From Bradyrhizobium icense (GTDB taxonomy: Bacteria; Pseudomonadota; Alphaproteobacteria; Rhizobiales; Xanthobacteraceae), in assembly GCF_001693385.1 (NCBI RefSeq), contig NZ_CP016428.1, positions 5,890,001-5,954,000 of the forward strand: 64,000 nt of DNA. The letters are read 5' to 3'. Under the pieces are notes generated by a model. The model was not told the origin of the DNA and did no database searches. It saw only the letters and a list, made by a program, of their open reading frames with translations. This document shows, piece after piece, positions 16,875-25,522 of this stretch; the stretch's first letter is position 1; the number at the start of each line of letters is the position of its first letter. The position numbers and the translations under genes are program-made.

Positions 16875-17549
16875 ATGATCGCCAAGCTTTTGCTGCAGAA
16901 CACCGTCGTCGTCCTTGCCATGGGCGCGCTGTTGTTCGCCGCGGCGGGTTCGCTGGACTGGCCGGGGGCGTGGGTGATGTTGATCGTCAGCGCGATCCTC
17001 GGTCCCGCCTGCGGATTGTGGCTTGCCAAGATCGATCCGGCGCTGTTCGCCGAGCGCATGCGGCCGACATTTCAGGCCGACCAGCCTGCCGCCGACAAGA
17101 AGTTCATGCTGATATTTTTCGCGGCGCTGCTGATGTGGTTTGTCGCGATCGGCCTCGACCGGCGGACCGACGCCTCCGATGTTCCGCTGCCGATGCAGGC
17201 GCTCGGCCTTGCGATGTTTTTACTCTCGATCGCGTTCATCATGTGGGTGTTCCGCGAAAATTCGTTCGCCGCGCCGGTTGTGAAGGTGCAGGCCGCGCGC
17301 CATCAACGCGTGATCTCCAGCGGGCCCTACGCCTTCATCCGCCATCCCATGTATAGCGCCGTCATGCTGTACTTCATCGGAATCCCGCTGCTTCTGGGAT
17401 CGTGGTGGGGTGTGGCGTTCGCGCCGGTATTCGCCGTGCTGTTCGCCGTTCGCGCCCGCATCGAGGAGCGCGCATTGGTCGAAGGGCTTCCGGGCTATGC
17501 TGACTACGCCGCCCGCGTGCGCTATCGTCTGGTGCCCGGAATATGGTGA
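16875..17549 (+). CDS. isoprenylcysteine carboxyl methyltransferase (ICMT) family membrane protein
   Basis: 224 aa with about five membrane helices. The C-terminal half carries the family signature: SSGPYAFIRHPMYSAVMLYF, then RARIEERALVEGLPGYADYAARVRYRLVPGIW, the AdoMet-binding and re-entrant part shared by ICMT, PEMT and NnrU-like proteins. In bacteria these enzymes methylate small lipophilic or unknown substrates at the membrane. Nothing nearby reveals the substrate. The next gene (GFA family) starts 20 bp after its stop and is likely co-transcribed. Confidence 0.85.
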   Translation: MIAKLLLQNTVVVLAMGALLFAAAGSLDWPGAWVMLIVSAILGPACGLWLAKIDPALFAERMRPTFQADQPAADKKFMLIFFAALLMWFVAIGLDRRTDASDVPLPMQALGLAMFLLSIAFIMWVFRENSFAAPVVKVQAARHQRVISSGPYAFIRHPMYSAVMLYFIGIPLLLGSWWGVAFAPVFAVLFAVRARIEERALVEGLPGYADYAARVRYRLVPGIW

Positions 17550-17569
17550 GATGACGAAAGCTGACCGCG

Positions 17570-17929
17570 ATGCCCGATAGCAAGACCTATACCGGCGGCT
17601 GCCATTGTGGCCAGGTGCGCTTCGAATGCACCACCGACCTTTCGATGGTCACCGCCTGCAACTGCTCGATCTGCACCAAGAAGGGTCTGCACTTCACCTT
17701 CCTCGACCCGAAAAGCTTTCAGCTCCGCGCCGGCGAGGAGAACCTGAAGGAATATCTCTTCAACAAACACGCGATCCATCACCAACTTTGCGTCGATTGC
17801 GGCGTCGATGTCTTCGCGCGCGGCAAGAAGCCCGACGGCACCGACGTGGTGGCGGTGAATGTGAGCTGCTTTGACGGCATCGAGCTGTCGAAGTTGACGA
17901 TGACGCCGGTGGATGGGAGGAATATGTGA
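17570..17929 (+). CDS. GFA family protein (Mss4-like zinc fold)
   Basis: 119 aa, cytoplasmic. Zinc-binding cysteines in GGCHCGQVRF, CNCSICTKKG and CVDCGVDVF match the glutathione-dependent formaldehyde-activating (GFA/CENP-V) family. Members are Zn proteins of mostly unknown substrate; few truly bind glutathione-formaldehyde adducts, so the function is not implied. Runs behind the ICMT-like gene. Confidence 0.88.
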   Translation: MPDSKTYTGGCHCGQVRFECTTDLSMVTACNCSICTKKGLHFTFLDPKSFQLRAGEENLKEYLFNKHAIHHQLCVDCGVDVFARGKKPDGTDVVAVNVSCFDGIELSKLTMTPVDGRNM

Positions 17930-17939
17930 CGGCGGAGTG

Positions 17940-18025
17940 GTCATTCCGGGGCGATGCGTAGCATCGAACTATGGTGCGCAATTGCGCACCTGAGGTCTGG
18001 TGCTGGCGCACCACCCCGGAATGAC
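17940..18025. repeat. dispersed palindromic repeat, family A (copy 3)
   Basis: Bounded by GTCATTCCGGGG and CCCCGGAATGAC with internal CGATGCGTAGCATCG and GGTGCGCAATTGCGCACC hairpins, the latter identical to copy 1. It fills the space between the convergent GFA and GST genes. Confidence 0.8.
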
Positions 18026-18029
18026 GGCT

Positions 18030-18737
18030 TCAAGCATCCAGCGCCTTGTACCTTCGGAAAATCCCCTCCTCGTTGAATTCAATCCTTCGATCGCTCGCCA
18101 GATACGCCTTGATGTTCGGCCGCACCGCGACGCGGTCGCGCAGTTCGACGAGACCGGGAATTTCGCTCTCGAAGGCCTCCATGCGGTTTGGAAATGCATA
18201 GCGCAGGCCTTCGACGATCTGAAACAGCGACAGGTCGACATAGGTCAGGCGGCGACCGGTGACATATGTCCCGCCATTGGCCTGCAACAGGTCTTCGAAG
18301 TAGCCGAGGTATTTCGGCACACGCGACTTCCAGAATTCCTCGGTGCGCTTCTTCGCCGGCGCCTTCTGCTCCTCGTAATAGAGCGACGGCCCGAGCGGAT
18401 GATGGGTGTCGTGAACTTCAAGCACCAGATCGGCGATCGTGAGCTGCAATTGGTGCACCCACAATTTGCCGGCTTCCGCCTTTGGCGCCAGCCCGTGGCG
18501 CGATCCGAGATACAGCAGGATGTTGACGGTCTGCCCGATCACGAGCTTCCCGGCTTTCAGGAACGGCGGCGCGAAGGGCGGCGCTCCCTTTCCCGCTTCC
18601 ATCATCCGCGTCATCGCGGCCATCCCGTTGCCGTGGCGCGCCACGTCGACGTAGCCGGCGCCGGCTTCTTCCAGCGCGAGGCGGACGTATTCGCCGCGGC
18701 CTTGAATCATTGGCCAGTAGTAGAGCTCGTAACGCAT
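18030..18737 (-). CDS. glutathione S-transferase family protein
   Basis: 235 aa from ATG 18737, eight bases behind GGAGGT; a GTG at 18746 overlaps that ribosome-binding site and is rejected. N-terminal thioredoxin-like domain (MRYELYYWPMIQGRGEYVRL ... GKLVIGQTVNILLYLGSRHG) with the catalytic Tyr/Trp-Pro region and a QTVNILLYLG in place of the usual QSxAI glutathione-gamma-glutamyl site; C-terminal all-helical domain with TYVDLSLFQIVEGL. The pattern resembles Sigma/Pi-type GSTs. Conjugates glutathione to an unknown electrophile. Confidence 0.85.
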   Translation of the reverse strand: MRYELYYWPMIQGRGEYVRLALEEAGAGYVDVARHGNGMAAMTRMMEAGKGAPPFAPPFLKAGKLVIGQTVNILLYLGSRHGLAPKAEAGKLWVHQLQLTIADLVLEVHDTHHPLGPSLYYEEQKAPAKKRTEEFWKSRVPKYLGYFEDLLQANGGTYVTGRRLTYVDLSLFQIVEGLRYAFPNRMEAFESEIPGLVELRDRVAVRPNIKAYLASDRRIEFNEEGIFRRYKALDA

Positions 18738-18943
18738 CGATGACACCTCCGCTGCCGGTTTGACCGACCTAACAAATCATCCTGCGGTTCGTTCGTCACG
18801 CCAAACGCGGCATCCGCGCGACCGATGCGGGATGGAACGCCTCGCCCAGATCTCCACAGGTCCGAATCTGTCCGAATGCGAGCTGGCGTGTTAGGTTGTT
18901 CCCGTTTGAAGCGTCGGTTTTCACAACACCACAGGAGAATGTG

Positions 18944-19330
18944 ATGGCGGACAACAAGAAGCGCGGCGGAGCCGATCGCGGGCTGATCGCGTTGAGCGAG
19001 CCTTATGAGGTCGCCTATTGGTCGAAGAAGTTCAAGGTCACGCCCGCCAAACTGAAAGCCGCTGTCAGCAAAGCAGGACGCTCCGCAAAGAATGTCGAAG
19101 CTTACTTCAAGCTGCAGAAGCACAAAGCTGCCGACAGGGCACGGATCGCGTTGAGCCAGCCCTATGAGGTCAGCTACTGGTCGAAGAAATTCAAGGTCAC
19201 GCCGGCCAGGCTGAAGGCCGCGATCAAGGCCGTCGGGCATTCGTCGAAGGCGGTCGGCGCACATCTCGCCAAGGCCAAGCGCAAGGCGCCCAAGAAGGCG
19301 AAGAGGAGTGCAAAGAAAAAGGCCGCCTAG
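18944..19330 (+). CDS. tandem DUF3606 protein with histone-like lysine/alanine tail, 128 aa
   Basis: ATG 18944 follows ACAGGAG. Two copies of a DUF3606-type unit are visible: DRGLIALSEPYEVAYWSKKF and DRARIALSQPYEVSYWSKKF, each followed by KVTPAKLKAAVSKAG-like helices, spaced 61 residues apart. The last 20 or so residues are Lys/Ala/Arg only. DUF3606 proteins are small stress-associated proteins of unknown mechanism; the basic tail suggests DNA binding. Duplication within one chain is the odd point. Confidence 0.8.
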   Translation: MADNKKRGGADRGLIALSEPYEVAYWSKKFKVTPAKLKAAVSKAGRSAKNVEAYFKLQKHKAADRARIALSQPYEVSYWSKKFKVTPARLKAAIKAVGHSSKAVGAHLAKAKRKAPKKAKRSAKKKAA

Positions 19331-19560
19331 CGACGGCCTCAAGCCCGACGGTTATCGGCATCAGCACCGATCGCTTGGGCGCGTCGTCGACCAGGGCGAC
19401 GGCCAAGCGACGGCGACTGAGCGGCGCCTTAGGAGCCGCAGGTGCTACAGCACGGCGCTACGGGGACCTAATGAGCGGAGCCGATATCAGTCGGGCATTC
19501 GCACGACCCGCTGGCTCGATCCGACACGCTTGTCAGGTATCGGATCGACTGCAAATGGTT

Positions 19561-19836
19561 TCAATCGTCGTCGTCGTCACGGTGCCAGCGGCGCATCGGG
19601 CCGTAGCGCTCGCGAACGGAGTTACGCATGTATGTCGGTCGTCCGCGATCAGCGTCGATGCGGACGCTGCGCCGCTGATAAATTGTCCGTCCACGGCCGT
19701 CGTCGGTGGTGATTGTATCGACGCGGGTGTGAACGCCATTCGACGAGTTAGAGCTGGAATTCGATGACGTGTTGCCGGCCAGCGCCATCGGCGTTGCCAA
19801 GACGGTAAAGACCAACGCGGCAAGGACTCGTTTCAT
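19561..19836 (-). CDS. small exported protein, 91 aa, Ser/Asn-rich and Asp-tailed
   Basis: ATG 19836 yields a signal peptide (MKRVLAALVFTVLATPMALA-G), a short Ser/Asn repeat (NTSSNSSSNSSNG), an Arg-rich middle (RSVRIDADRGRPTYMRNSVR) and a run of five aspartates at the C-terminus. No cysteine, no domain. Probably periplasmic. Convergent with nothing; 245 bp separate it from the ABC transporter gene, where promoters for both may lie. Confidence 0.6.
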   Translation of the reverse strand: MKRVLAALVFTVLATPMALAGNTSSNSSSNSSNGVHTRVDTITTDDGRGRTIYQRRSVRIDADRGRPTYMRNSVRERYGPMRRWHRDDDDD

Positions 19837-20081
19837 TGCAAGGCCTCCGGATGCCGATTGGCAACTCGCCAAACACTCAGGGGTTCCGCAATCGACCCCA
19901 CCAAAACCTATGTCGATTAATTGCTTCCCGCGCGTGCAACCCCGGGCGAGCATGACGGAAGACGCAGCAAGCGTCAGAAAGCGATCTTGCCAGGGCGGAC
20001 GCGGGGATTTGCGGGAAACCGATCAGGGTGGTTTCACGATCGAGCTTTGCCGCCCGAACGGCGGCGCAGGGGGACCTTTTC

Positions 20082-21083
20082 ATGCACCGAAACGCAATCA
20101 ACCGCATCGCCGCGCTTGCCGGCTACGTCGCAATTTCCTGTCTCGCTGCCGGATCGAACGGCGCTTCGGCCGCCGAACTGCTCAAGGCTCGCCTTGCGCA
20201 GAACCTGGCACCTATCTCTGCCCTTGCGATCGTCGCCAAGTCAAAGGGGATCTTCGAAAGGCACGGGTTAGACATTACGGTTTCCAATTTCACGTCCGGC
20301 AAGCAGTGCCTGGATACTGTGGTTGGCGGCGGCGCCGATATTGCGACGACGGCAGAGGCGCCGGTCACTGCCGCCGCCATGGCCAACCAGCCCATCGCCT
20401 TTGTGGCCGGCATGGAATACTCCGATCTCAAGACCGTCGTGGCAGCAAAGTCCGGCATCAAGAGCAAAGCCGATCTTCGCGGCCGGAAGATCGCGTTTAC
20501 CGCCGGTACCGGCAGCGAAGTCTATACCGCGACGCTGCTGAAATCGGCGGGGCTGACACCCAACGACGTTACGCTGGTGAATTTGCGGCCGCAGGAAATG
20601 CTGCCGGCGCTGGCCGCCGGCAGCATCGATGCGTTCGACACCTGGGAGCCTCATATCGCCAACGCCAAGAAGGCGCTCGGAGCAGCCGCCGTCGAACTCG
20701 ACACGAAGGGTACCTACTCCGAGACCTTCAATATCGTCGTCATGCGTGCCTACCTCGATGCCAACCCGGCCCTCGTCAAGAGATTCATCGCGGCCCTGAT
20801 CGAAGCCGAGACCTGGGTCAAGGCAAACCCGAATGATGCGATCGCGACGGTGGCGGATGCCGTCGGCATGAAGCGCGACGACCTTCAGCCGATCTGGTCC
20901 GACTACGTGTACCGCGTGCGGATCGATGACAGGCTAATTGAAATCCTGAAGACCCACGCCGCGTGGCGTCTCGCCAGTGGCAATCATCCCCCGGGGGCTG
21001 TGATGCCGGACTTCAGCAAGGTGATCGTTTCGGAGCCGCTGAAGAGCCTCGACCCGGCGCGCGTCACCGTCACGTCGAAGTAG
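20082..21083 (+). CDS. ABC transporter substrate-binding protein (SsuA/TauA/NMT1-like)
   Basis: 333 aa from ATG 20082 behind GGGGGA. Signal peptide (MHRNAINRIAALAGYVAISC ... GASAAE). The mature protein has the NMT1/SsuA layout: LAIVAKSKGIFERHGLDITV, a switch TSGKQCLDTVVGGGADIAT, DLRGRKIAFTAGTGSEVYTA and LAAGSIDAFDTWEPH. These proteins deliver sulfonates, taurine, nitrate, pyrimidine precursors or other small anions to an inner-membrane importer. With the adjacent amidase, a nitrogen compound is plausible, but the ligand cannot be read from sequence. Confidence 0.88.
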   Translation: MHRNAINRIAALAGYVAISCLAAGSNGASAAELLKARLAQNLAPISALAIVAKSKGIFERHGLDITVSNFTSGKQCLDTVVGGGADIATTAEAPVTAAAMANQPIAFVAGMEYSDLKTVVAAKSGIKSKADLRGRKIAFTAGTGSEVYTATLLKSAGLTPNDVTLVNLRPQEMLPALAAGSIDAFDTWEPHIANAKKALGAAAVELDTKGTYSETFNIVVMRAYLDANPALVKRFIAALIEAETWVKANPNDAIATVADAVGMKRDDLQPIWSDYVYRVRIDDRLIEILKTHAAWRLASGNHPPGAVMPDFSKVIVSEPLKSLDPARVTVTSK

Positions 21084-21094
21084 GATACTCGTCC

Positions 21095-21916
21095 ATGAAG
21101 CATGACGGTGCCTTGAAGGCCGACGAAGACGGCGGCGAACGTGCCCGCGCGCGCTCGGATGCAGGCCGCTTGCAGCGGCTCAATATTCTCATCGGCGCGC
21201 TTTCCATCCCGTTGTTCGTACTGCTCTGGGAACTGATCGCCCGGTCCGGCATCGTCAACATCGTCCTGTTTCCGCCCCCGTCAGTGGTCGCGGTCGCCAT
21301 CGTCGAATGGATGCGCAGCGGACAATTTTTCCTGGACCTGACTGCCAGCCTTTACCGGGTGGCGACCGGTTTCACGGCGGGGGCGGCACTCGGGATCTTC
21401 CTGGGAATTATGACCGGTCAATTTCCGATCGTTTCGAGCCTGCTGTCGCCGTTGTTCCACATCCTGCGCCCGATCCCGCCAATCGCATTCGTGCCGATCG
21501 TCATCCTCTGGTTCGGCCTGTCGGAGACCGGCAAACTATTCCTCGTGGTATGGGGCGTGTTTTTTACGGTGTGGCTCTCCACGCATATCGGCGTACAGAA
21601 GGTGGATCGCGGCCTGATCCGGGCCGCATTGATGCTGGGCACGCCGCGGCGGCAAATGCTCCAGGAGATCGTGCTCTTGGGAGCATTGCCCTATATCGTG
21701 GTCGGATTGCGCACCGCGGTCAGCATCGCCTTCTACACCCTCGTGGCGGCCGAACTTGCCGGCACATTCGCCGGCATCGTCTACCGGATCGAGATCGCGC
21801 AACAGAATCTGCAAACCGGCCAGGTGATGGGCGGTCTTGCTGCGCTCGGGCTCATATCATTCGTTGCCGATCGAATGTTTGCAGCCCTCGCCGAACGCAC
21901 CGTGTGGTGGCGCTGA
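21095..21916 (+). CDS. ABC transporter permease (SsuC/TauC-like)
   Basis: 273 aa from ATG 21095, 11 bp after the binding protein. A charged N-terminus of about 30 residues precedes six membrane helices; the BPD_transp_1 EAA loop is visible as KVDRGLIRAALMLGTPRRQM followed by EIVLLGALPYIVVGLRTAV. It forms the membrane channel, probably as a homodimer, with the ATPase whose ATG overlaps its stop (TGATG). Confidence 0.9.
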   Translation: MKHDGALKADEDGGERARARSDAGRLQRLNILIGALSIPLFVLLWELIARSGIVNIVLFPPPSVVAVAIVEWMRSGQFFLDLTASLYRVATGFTAGAALGIFLGIMTGQFPIVSSLLSPLFHILRPIPPIAFVPIVILWFGLSETGKLFLVVWGVFFTVWLSTHIGVQKVDRGLIRAALMLGTPRRQMLQEIVLLGALPYIVVGLRTAVSIAFYTLVAAELAGTFAGIVYRIEIAQQNLQTGQVMGGLAALGLISFVADRMFAALAERTVWWR

Positions 21917-22779
21917 TGCAGCCCGGCCATCGATCGAATGCAAAGCTCTCTCTTGCCAGCCTGCAACCGGCCGCGACGGCCGAGCGGCGCGAACCGGCCA
22001 TTCAGGTTTCGAACCTTAGCATTGTCTTTGACACCAATCGCGGCCAGCTAATCGCAGTGGACCGGGTTTCCTTCGACGTGCCGCAGGGTGAATTCGTGTG
22101 CATCGTCGGACCGTCGGGATGCGGAAAGTCGACCGTGCTCAATACGATTGCCGGGCTCGAAGTGCCGTTCGAGGGCAATATCCTGGTGGACGGCTCGCCG
22201 GTGCGCCGTCCGCGCCCCGATGTCGGCATGGTGTTTCAGCAGCCGCATTTATTCCCGTGGAAGTCTGTCCGGCGGAACATCGCTCACGGCCCGCGGATGC
22301 TCGGAAAATCGGCGAAAGAAGCCAATGCGATCGCGGATGACCTGATCGCGATGGTCGGACTCAAGCGCTTTGCCGACGCATTTCCGAACACGCTTTCCGG
22401 CGGCATGCAGCAGCGCGTCGCCATCGCGCGAGCGCTCGCAAACCAGCCGCGGGTGCTGCTGATGGACGAACCGTTCGGAGCCCTTGATGCCCAGACCAGG
22501 GCGGTGATGCAGGACAATTTGCTGGAGCTGCGCGACAGGATCAAGGCAACGATCGTCTTCGTCACCCACGACATTGACGAGGCAATCGTGCTGGCCGACC
22601 GCGTCCTGATCATGAGCGCCGGGCCGGGACGCATTCTTCGCCAGCTCGATGTCGATCTTCCGCGACCGCGATCGAACGCGATATTGCTCGAACCGGCCTA
22701 TCTCGCGCTCAAGAAGGACTGTCTCGACGTCATCCGCGCCGAAGGATTGCGCGCATTCCGCCAATCGGATGAGACTTGA
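21916..22779 (+). CDS. ABC transporter ATP-binding protein (SsuB/TauB-like)
   Basis: 287 aa from ATG 21916. Walker A GPSGCGKST, Q-loop GMVFQQPHLFPW, signature LSGGMQQRVAIARAL, Walker B VLLMDEPFGALD and H-loop FVTHDIDEA are complete, so it should be an active ATPase. It powers import through the permease just upstream; its start overlaps the permease stop. An N-terminal extension of about 30 residues precedes the domain. Confidence 0.93.
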   Translation: MQPGHRSNAKLSLASLQPAATAERREPAIQVSNLSIVFDTNRGQLIAVDRVSFDVPQGEFVCIVGPSGCGKSTVLNTIAGLEVPFEGNILVDGSPVRRPRPDVGMVFQQPHLFPWKSVRRNIAHGPRMLGKSAKEANAIADDLIAMVGLKRFADAFPNTLSGGMQQRVAIARALANQPRVLLMDEPFGALDAQTRAVMQDNLLELRDRIKATIVFVTHDIDEAIVLADRVLIMSAGPGRILRQLDVDLPRPRSNAILLEPAYLALKKDCLDVIRAEGLRAFRQSDET

Positions 22780-22837
22780 AATCCGCTTGGCATGATCCTT
22801 GAATAACTGGATCCGTCTTTCGGAGACGGAGGCGGCG

Positions 22838-23563
22838 ATGCACGGGGCAAATACACTGGTGGCGGCCGGCGTGATGCTGGCGGAATCGGACATCATGGTG
22901 AGGCCCCTGCCCAGCCTGCTGGATGGTCTCGGCAAGGCCGATTGCAATCGGCTTCGCGCAATCGGCCGTGAAAAGGTACTAGAACCCGGTCAACTGGTCT
23001 GGAGTCAGGGTGATGAACAGACCGGCATCTACCTGATCGGTTCAGGACGCATCCGCAGCTACTACGCCGCACCGTCGGGACGCGAGGTTACCCTCGCCTA
23101 CTGGTTTGCGGGCAATTTCGTCGGAGGCCCCGATCTGTTTGGGACGGGGCCGCACATGTGGACGTCGGTCGCCGTCGAGCGAAGCCAACTAACATTCCTG
23201 CCCGGGGCCGCTTTGCGAAGGCTTGCGCTGGAATCCTCTCCCATCGCCGTCGCCCTGCTCGACGCCCTGGCGTTCAAGGCGCGATGCTACTCCGCCATGG
23301 CGCAGATGCTCGGAACCCGCTCCGTGACAGAGCGGCTGCACCGTTTGCTGATCTTCCTGTCGCACATCTATGGCGTCAAGCGAGGCAACGAGATCGTCAT
23401 CGGCACCCCGTTCACCCATGGTGACCTTGCAAATCTGATCGGATCTACGCGGCAATGGGTAACGGTGCAACTGGCCCGACTCCAGGAGGAGCGCATCATC
23501 CGGTACGACCGGGCCATGATCTCGATCCTCGATCTTGCAAGTCTCGATCAGGAGATGAATTAG
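22838..23563 (+). CDS. Crp/Fnr-family transcriptional regulator
   Basis: 241 aa from ATG 22838, five bases behind GGAGG; an upstream TTG at 22799 is not needed. N-terminal cyclic-nucleotide-type beta roll (LEPGQLVWSQGDEQTGIYLI ... GREVTLAYWFAGNFVGGPDLF) and C-terminal Crp winged helix (TPFTHGDLANLIGSTRQWVT). No Fnr-type cysteine set is visible, so not an Fe-S oxygen sensor; the effector is unknown. It follows the transporter genes on the same strand by 58 bp and probably controls them or the convergent amidase, whose stop overlaps its own. Confidence 0.85.
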   Translation: MHGANTLVAAGVMLAESDIMVRPLPSLLDGLGKADCNRLRAIGREKVLEPGQLVWSQGDEQTGIYLIGSGRIRSYYAAPSGREVTLAYWFAGNFVGGPDLFGTGPHMWTSVAVERSQLTFLPGAALRRLALESSPIAVALLDALAFKARCYSAMAQMLGTRSVTERLHRLLIFLSHIYGVKRGNEIVIGTPFTHGDLANLIGSTRQWVTVQLARLQEERIIRYDRAMISILDLASLDQEMN

Positions 23564-25017
23564 CTTTCGTTTTCCGGCGTGCGAGATCTGAGTTCGAACG
23601 CCGCGCCGCCTCCGTCGGGATCGAGCCGTCGCGCCAGGTCGATCAATTTCCGGTCACACCAGGCCGGAGCCAACAACGTGAGGCCCATCGGCATGCCGTT
23701 CGACAATCTCGCATCCGGGATCGCCACCGCGCAAAGATCGAGCAGATTGGCAAAATACGAGTAGTAGCCCAGGCGATTGTTGAGCGTGACCGGATCGCGG
23801 TGCATGTCGTCCAGTGTAAACGGGCGCGGCGCCGTCGGGACCACGAGGGCATCGAGATCGGCGAAGATGTTCTGCGCGGCGCGGCGCAGCCGATACAGAC
23901 GGTGAATGGCCGCAAAGGCGTCCATGGCTGAATAGCTGGATGCCGATCGCAACACCGTCTTTGTGACGTCCAGCAAGCCGCCGTTCTCGACATCCGTCAG
24001 CGCAGCGATGACCGAGCGGCGCTCGGCGACCCATGGGCCGCTGAACATCAATTCCCCGGCTTGTTTGAAGGGCGCAAAGTTGATTTCGACCGCCTTGCCG
24101 CCGAGCCGTGAAAAGCGCATACAGGCGCGCTCATAGAGTTCGGCGCATTCGTCCATTCCGAAGCACTCGATATCCGCCGAAGCAATGCGGCCGAACTGGA
24201 AGGCCTTGCCGCATCCAGCGGCCGTGGAATGCGTTGCGGGGCGGCTGTAGGGGTCTTCGGGATCAAACCCCTCGATGACATCAAGGATCGCTTCGCCGTC
24301 CATGACGGTATTGCAGAAGATAGAAACGCAATCGATCGTCGGGCAGTTGGGGACCAGTCCGCGCGACGATACAAGCCCGATCGTGGGCTTGATGCCGACG
24401 ACCTCATTGAAGCCTGCCGGAATGCGCCCCGAGCCGCCGGTGTCGGTGCCGAGCGCAAACACGACGTGGCCAGCCGCAACCGCAACCGCGGACCCGGAAC
24501 TGGAGCCACCCGAAATATAGCGCGCATCGGCAACCGACGCGCAGGAGCCGTAAGGCGAGCGAGCGCCGGAGAGGCCGGTGGCGAATTGATCCAGGTTGGT
24601 CTTGCCGAGACAGATGGCGCCGGCAGCAATCAGCCGTTCCACGCTTTTCGCTGAACGCGACGGCATATAGCTGAAGGCCGGACATGCGGCGGTCGTCGGC
24701 ATCCCCTGGACATCGATATTGTCCTTTACGCCAAAGGGAATCCCGAGCAGGGGCAGGTTTTCGCCGGCCCTGGCGCGCACCATCAGCCTGCGGCACTCTT
24801 CGCGCGCTTCCTCGTGAGGGCGAACATGGATCCAGCAATTGCGATGGGGCTCGCGCTCGATGCGCTGGTAGGCCATCTCGATTGCCTTCAGCGGATCGGA
24901 GGAGCTCCCGACGCTGTCGAGGAGCGTTTCAACGCGTGCATTCAACTGGTTCAACGAAATATCTCCCTCTTCATCGGCGCCGTGAAGTTGCGGGAGAGCC
25001 GTGGGGGCAACAAGCAA
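23560..25017 (-). CDS. amidase-signature enzyme, allophanate hydrolase-like
   Basis: 485 aa. Amidase signature triad elements are present: Lys in GIPFGVKDNIDV, the cis-Ser and nucleophile Ser in YISGGSSSGSAVAV and GTDTGGSGRIPA. FEVVGIKPTIG-type and VPTAPRPFTLDDM stretches, where allophanate hydrolases place active-site residues, favour AtzF-like enzymes, which split allophanate to ammonia and CO2. The C-terminal domain of full-length AtzF is absent, so this is the amidase core only. Convergent to the Crp/Fnr gene with a 4-bp overlap of stops. Confidence 0.8.
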   Translation of the reverse strand: MLVAPTALPQLHGADEEGDISLNQLNARVETLLDSVGSSSDPLKAIEMAYQRIEREPHRNCWIHVRPHEEAREECRRLMVRARAGENLPLLGIPFGVKDNIDVQGMPTTAACPAFSYMPSRSAKSVERLIAAGAICLGKTNLDQFATGLSGARSPYGSCASVADARYISGGSSSGSAVAVAAGHVVFALGTDTGGSGRIPAGFNEVVGIKPTIGLVSSRGLVPNCPTIDCVSIFCNTVMDGEAILDVIEGFDPEDPYSRPATHSTAAGCGKAFQFGRIASADIECFGMDECAELYERACMRFSRLGGKAVEINFAPFKQAGELMFSGPWVAERRSVIAALTDVENGGLLDVTKTVLRSASSYSAMDAFAAIHRLYRLRRAAQNIFADLDALVVPTAPRPFTLDDMHRDPVTLNNRLGYYSYFANLLDLCAVAIPDARLSNGMPMGLTLLAPAWCDRKLIDLARRLDPDGGGAAFELRSRTPENES

Positions 25018-25073
25018 TTAAGCGCCTTGCCCGAACAAGATGCGCCGGCAATCGGATACGGCACCACCTCGCG

Positions 25074-25465
25074 TCAATTCGCCGCGAAGCAATAGAACAG
25101 CCCGTCGCCGCCGGTGCTCCTCAGGTCGGCCTGCGAACAGCCGCCGTCGGGCCCGCGCGAGGGATGCGATGAATTCCAGGATTTCGAGGCGTCGTCATCG
25201 CCCAGCCCCATGCGATCGGAATGTCCGACCATTGCGGCGCCTTGTGTCGAACTCGTCCAATTCCTGCAGGTGCGATCTTCGCCGGCGGTAAACACGGGTG
25301 CCGTCGGGCTGCGATCCCGTCAGCACGTCGTGGCGATTGGGCGTATCGCCACGGCCGTTGATCACCTCGCCCTTCCGAGCGCGGTCTGCTTGGTTAGGCC
25401 GTTGGCGCCGGCAAGACCGCCGAAATTGCCGATGCCGTTGGTGGTCACGAAGAAGCTGGTCCCGC
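25074..25465 (-). pseudogene. lectin-like secreted protein, truncated and frameshifted
   Basis: Three reading frames on the minus strand give consecutive pieces of one family: SFFVTTNGIGNFGGLAGANG ... LTKQTAL, then KGEVINGRGDTPNRHDVLTG, then FTAGEDRTCRNWTSS to the natural end GGDGLFYCFAAN. The first frame ends at TGA right after the junction, so at least two frameshifts are needed. The N-terminus and signal peptide are missing, and the jump from GGLAGA to NGLTKQ looks like an internal deletion. The intact family is a secreted, cysteine-containing lectin-like protein common in rhizobia. Confidence 0.75.
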
Positions 25466-25500
25466 AAAGAAAAAGGCGCTGCGGAACAAACCGCAGCGCC
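25465..25500 (-). terminator. Rho-independent terminator of the Tim44-domain gene
   Basis: On the minus strand: GGCGCTGCGG, loop TTTGTT, CCGCAGCGCC, then TTTTTCTTT. A 10-bp perfect stem and T-run 22 bp after the stop at 25523. It abuts the lectin-like pseudogene. Confidence 0.9.
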
Positions 25501-25522
25501 TTCTTCGTGTTGGTACAGGCGA

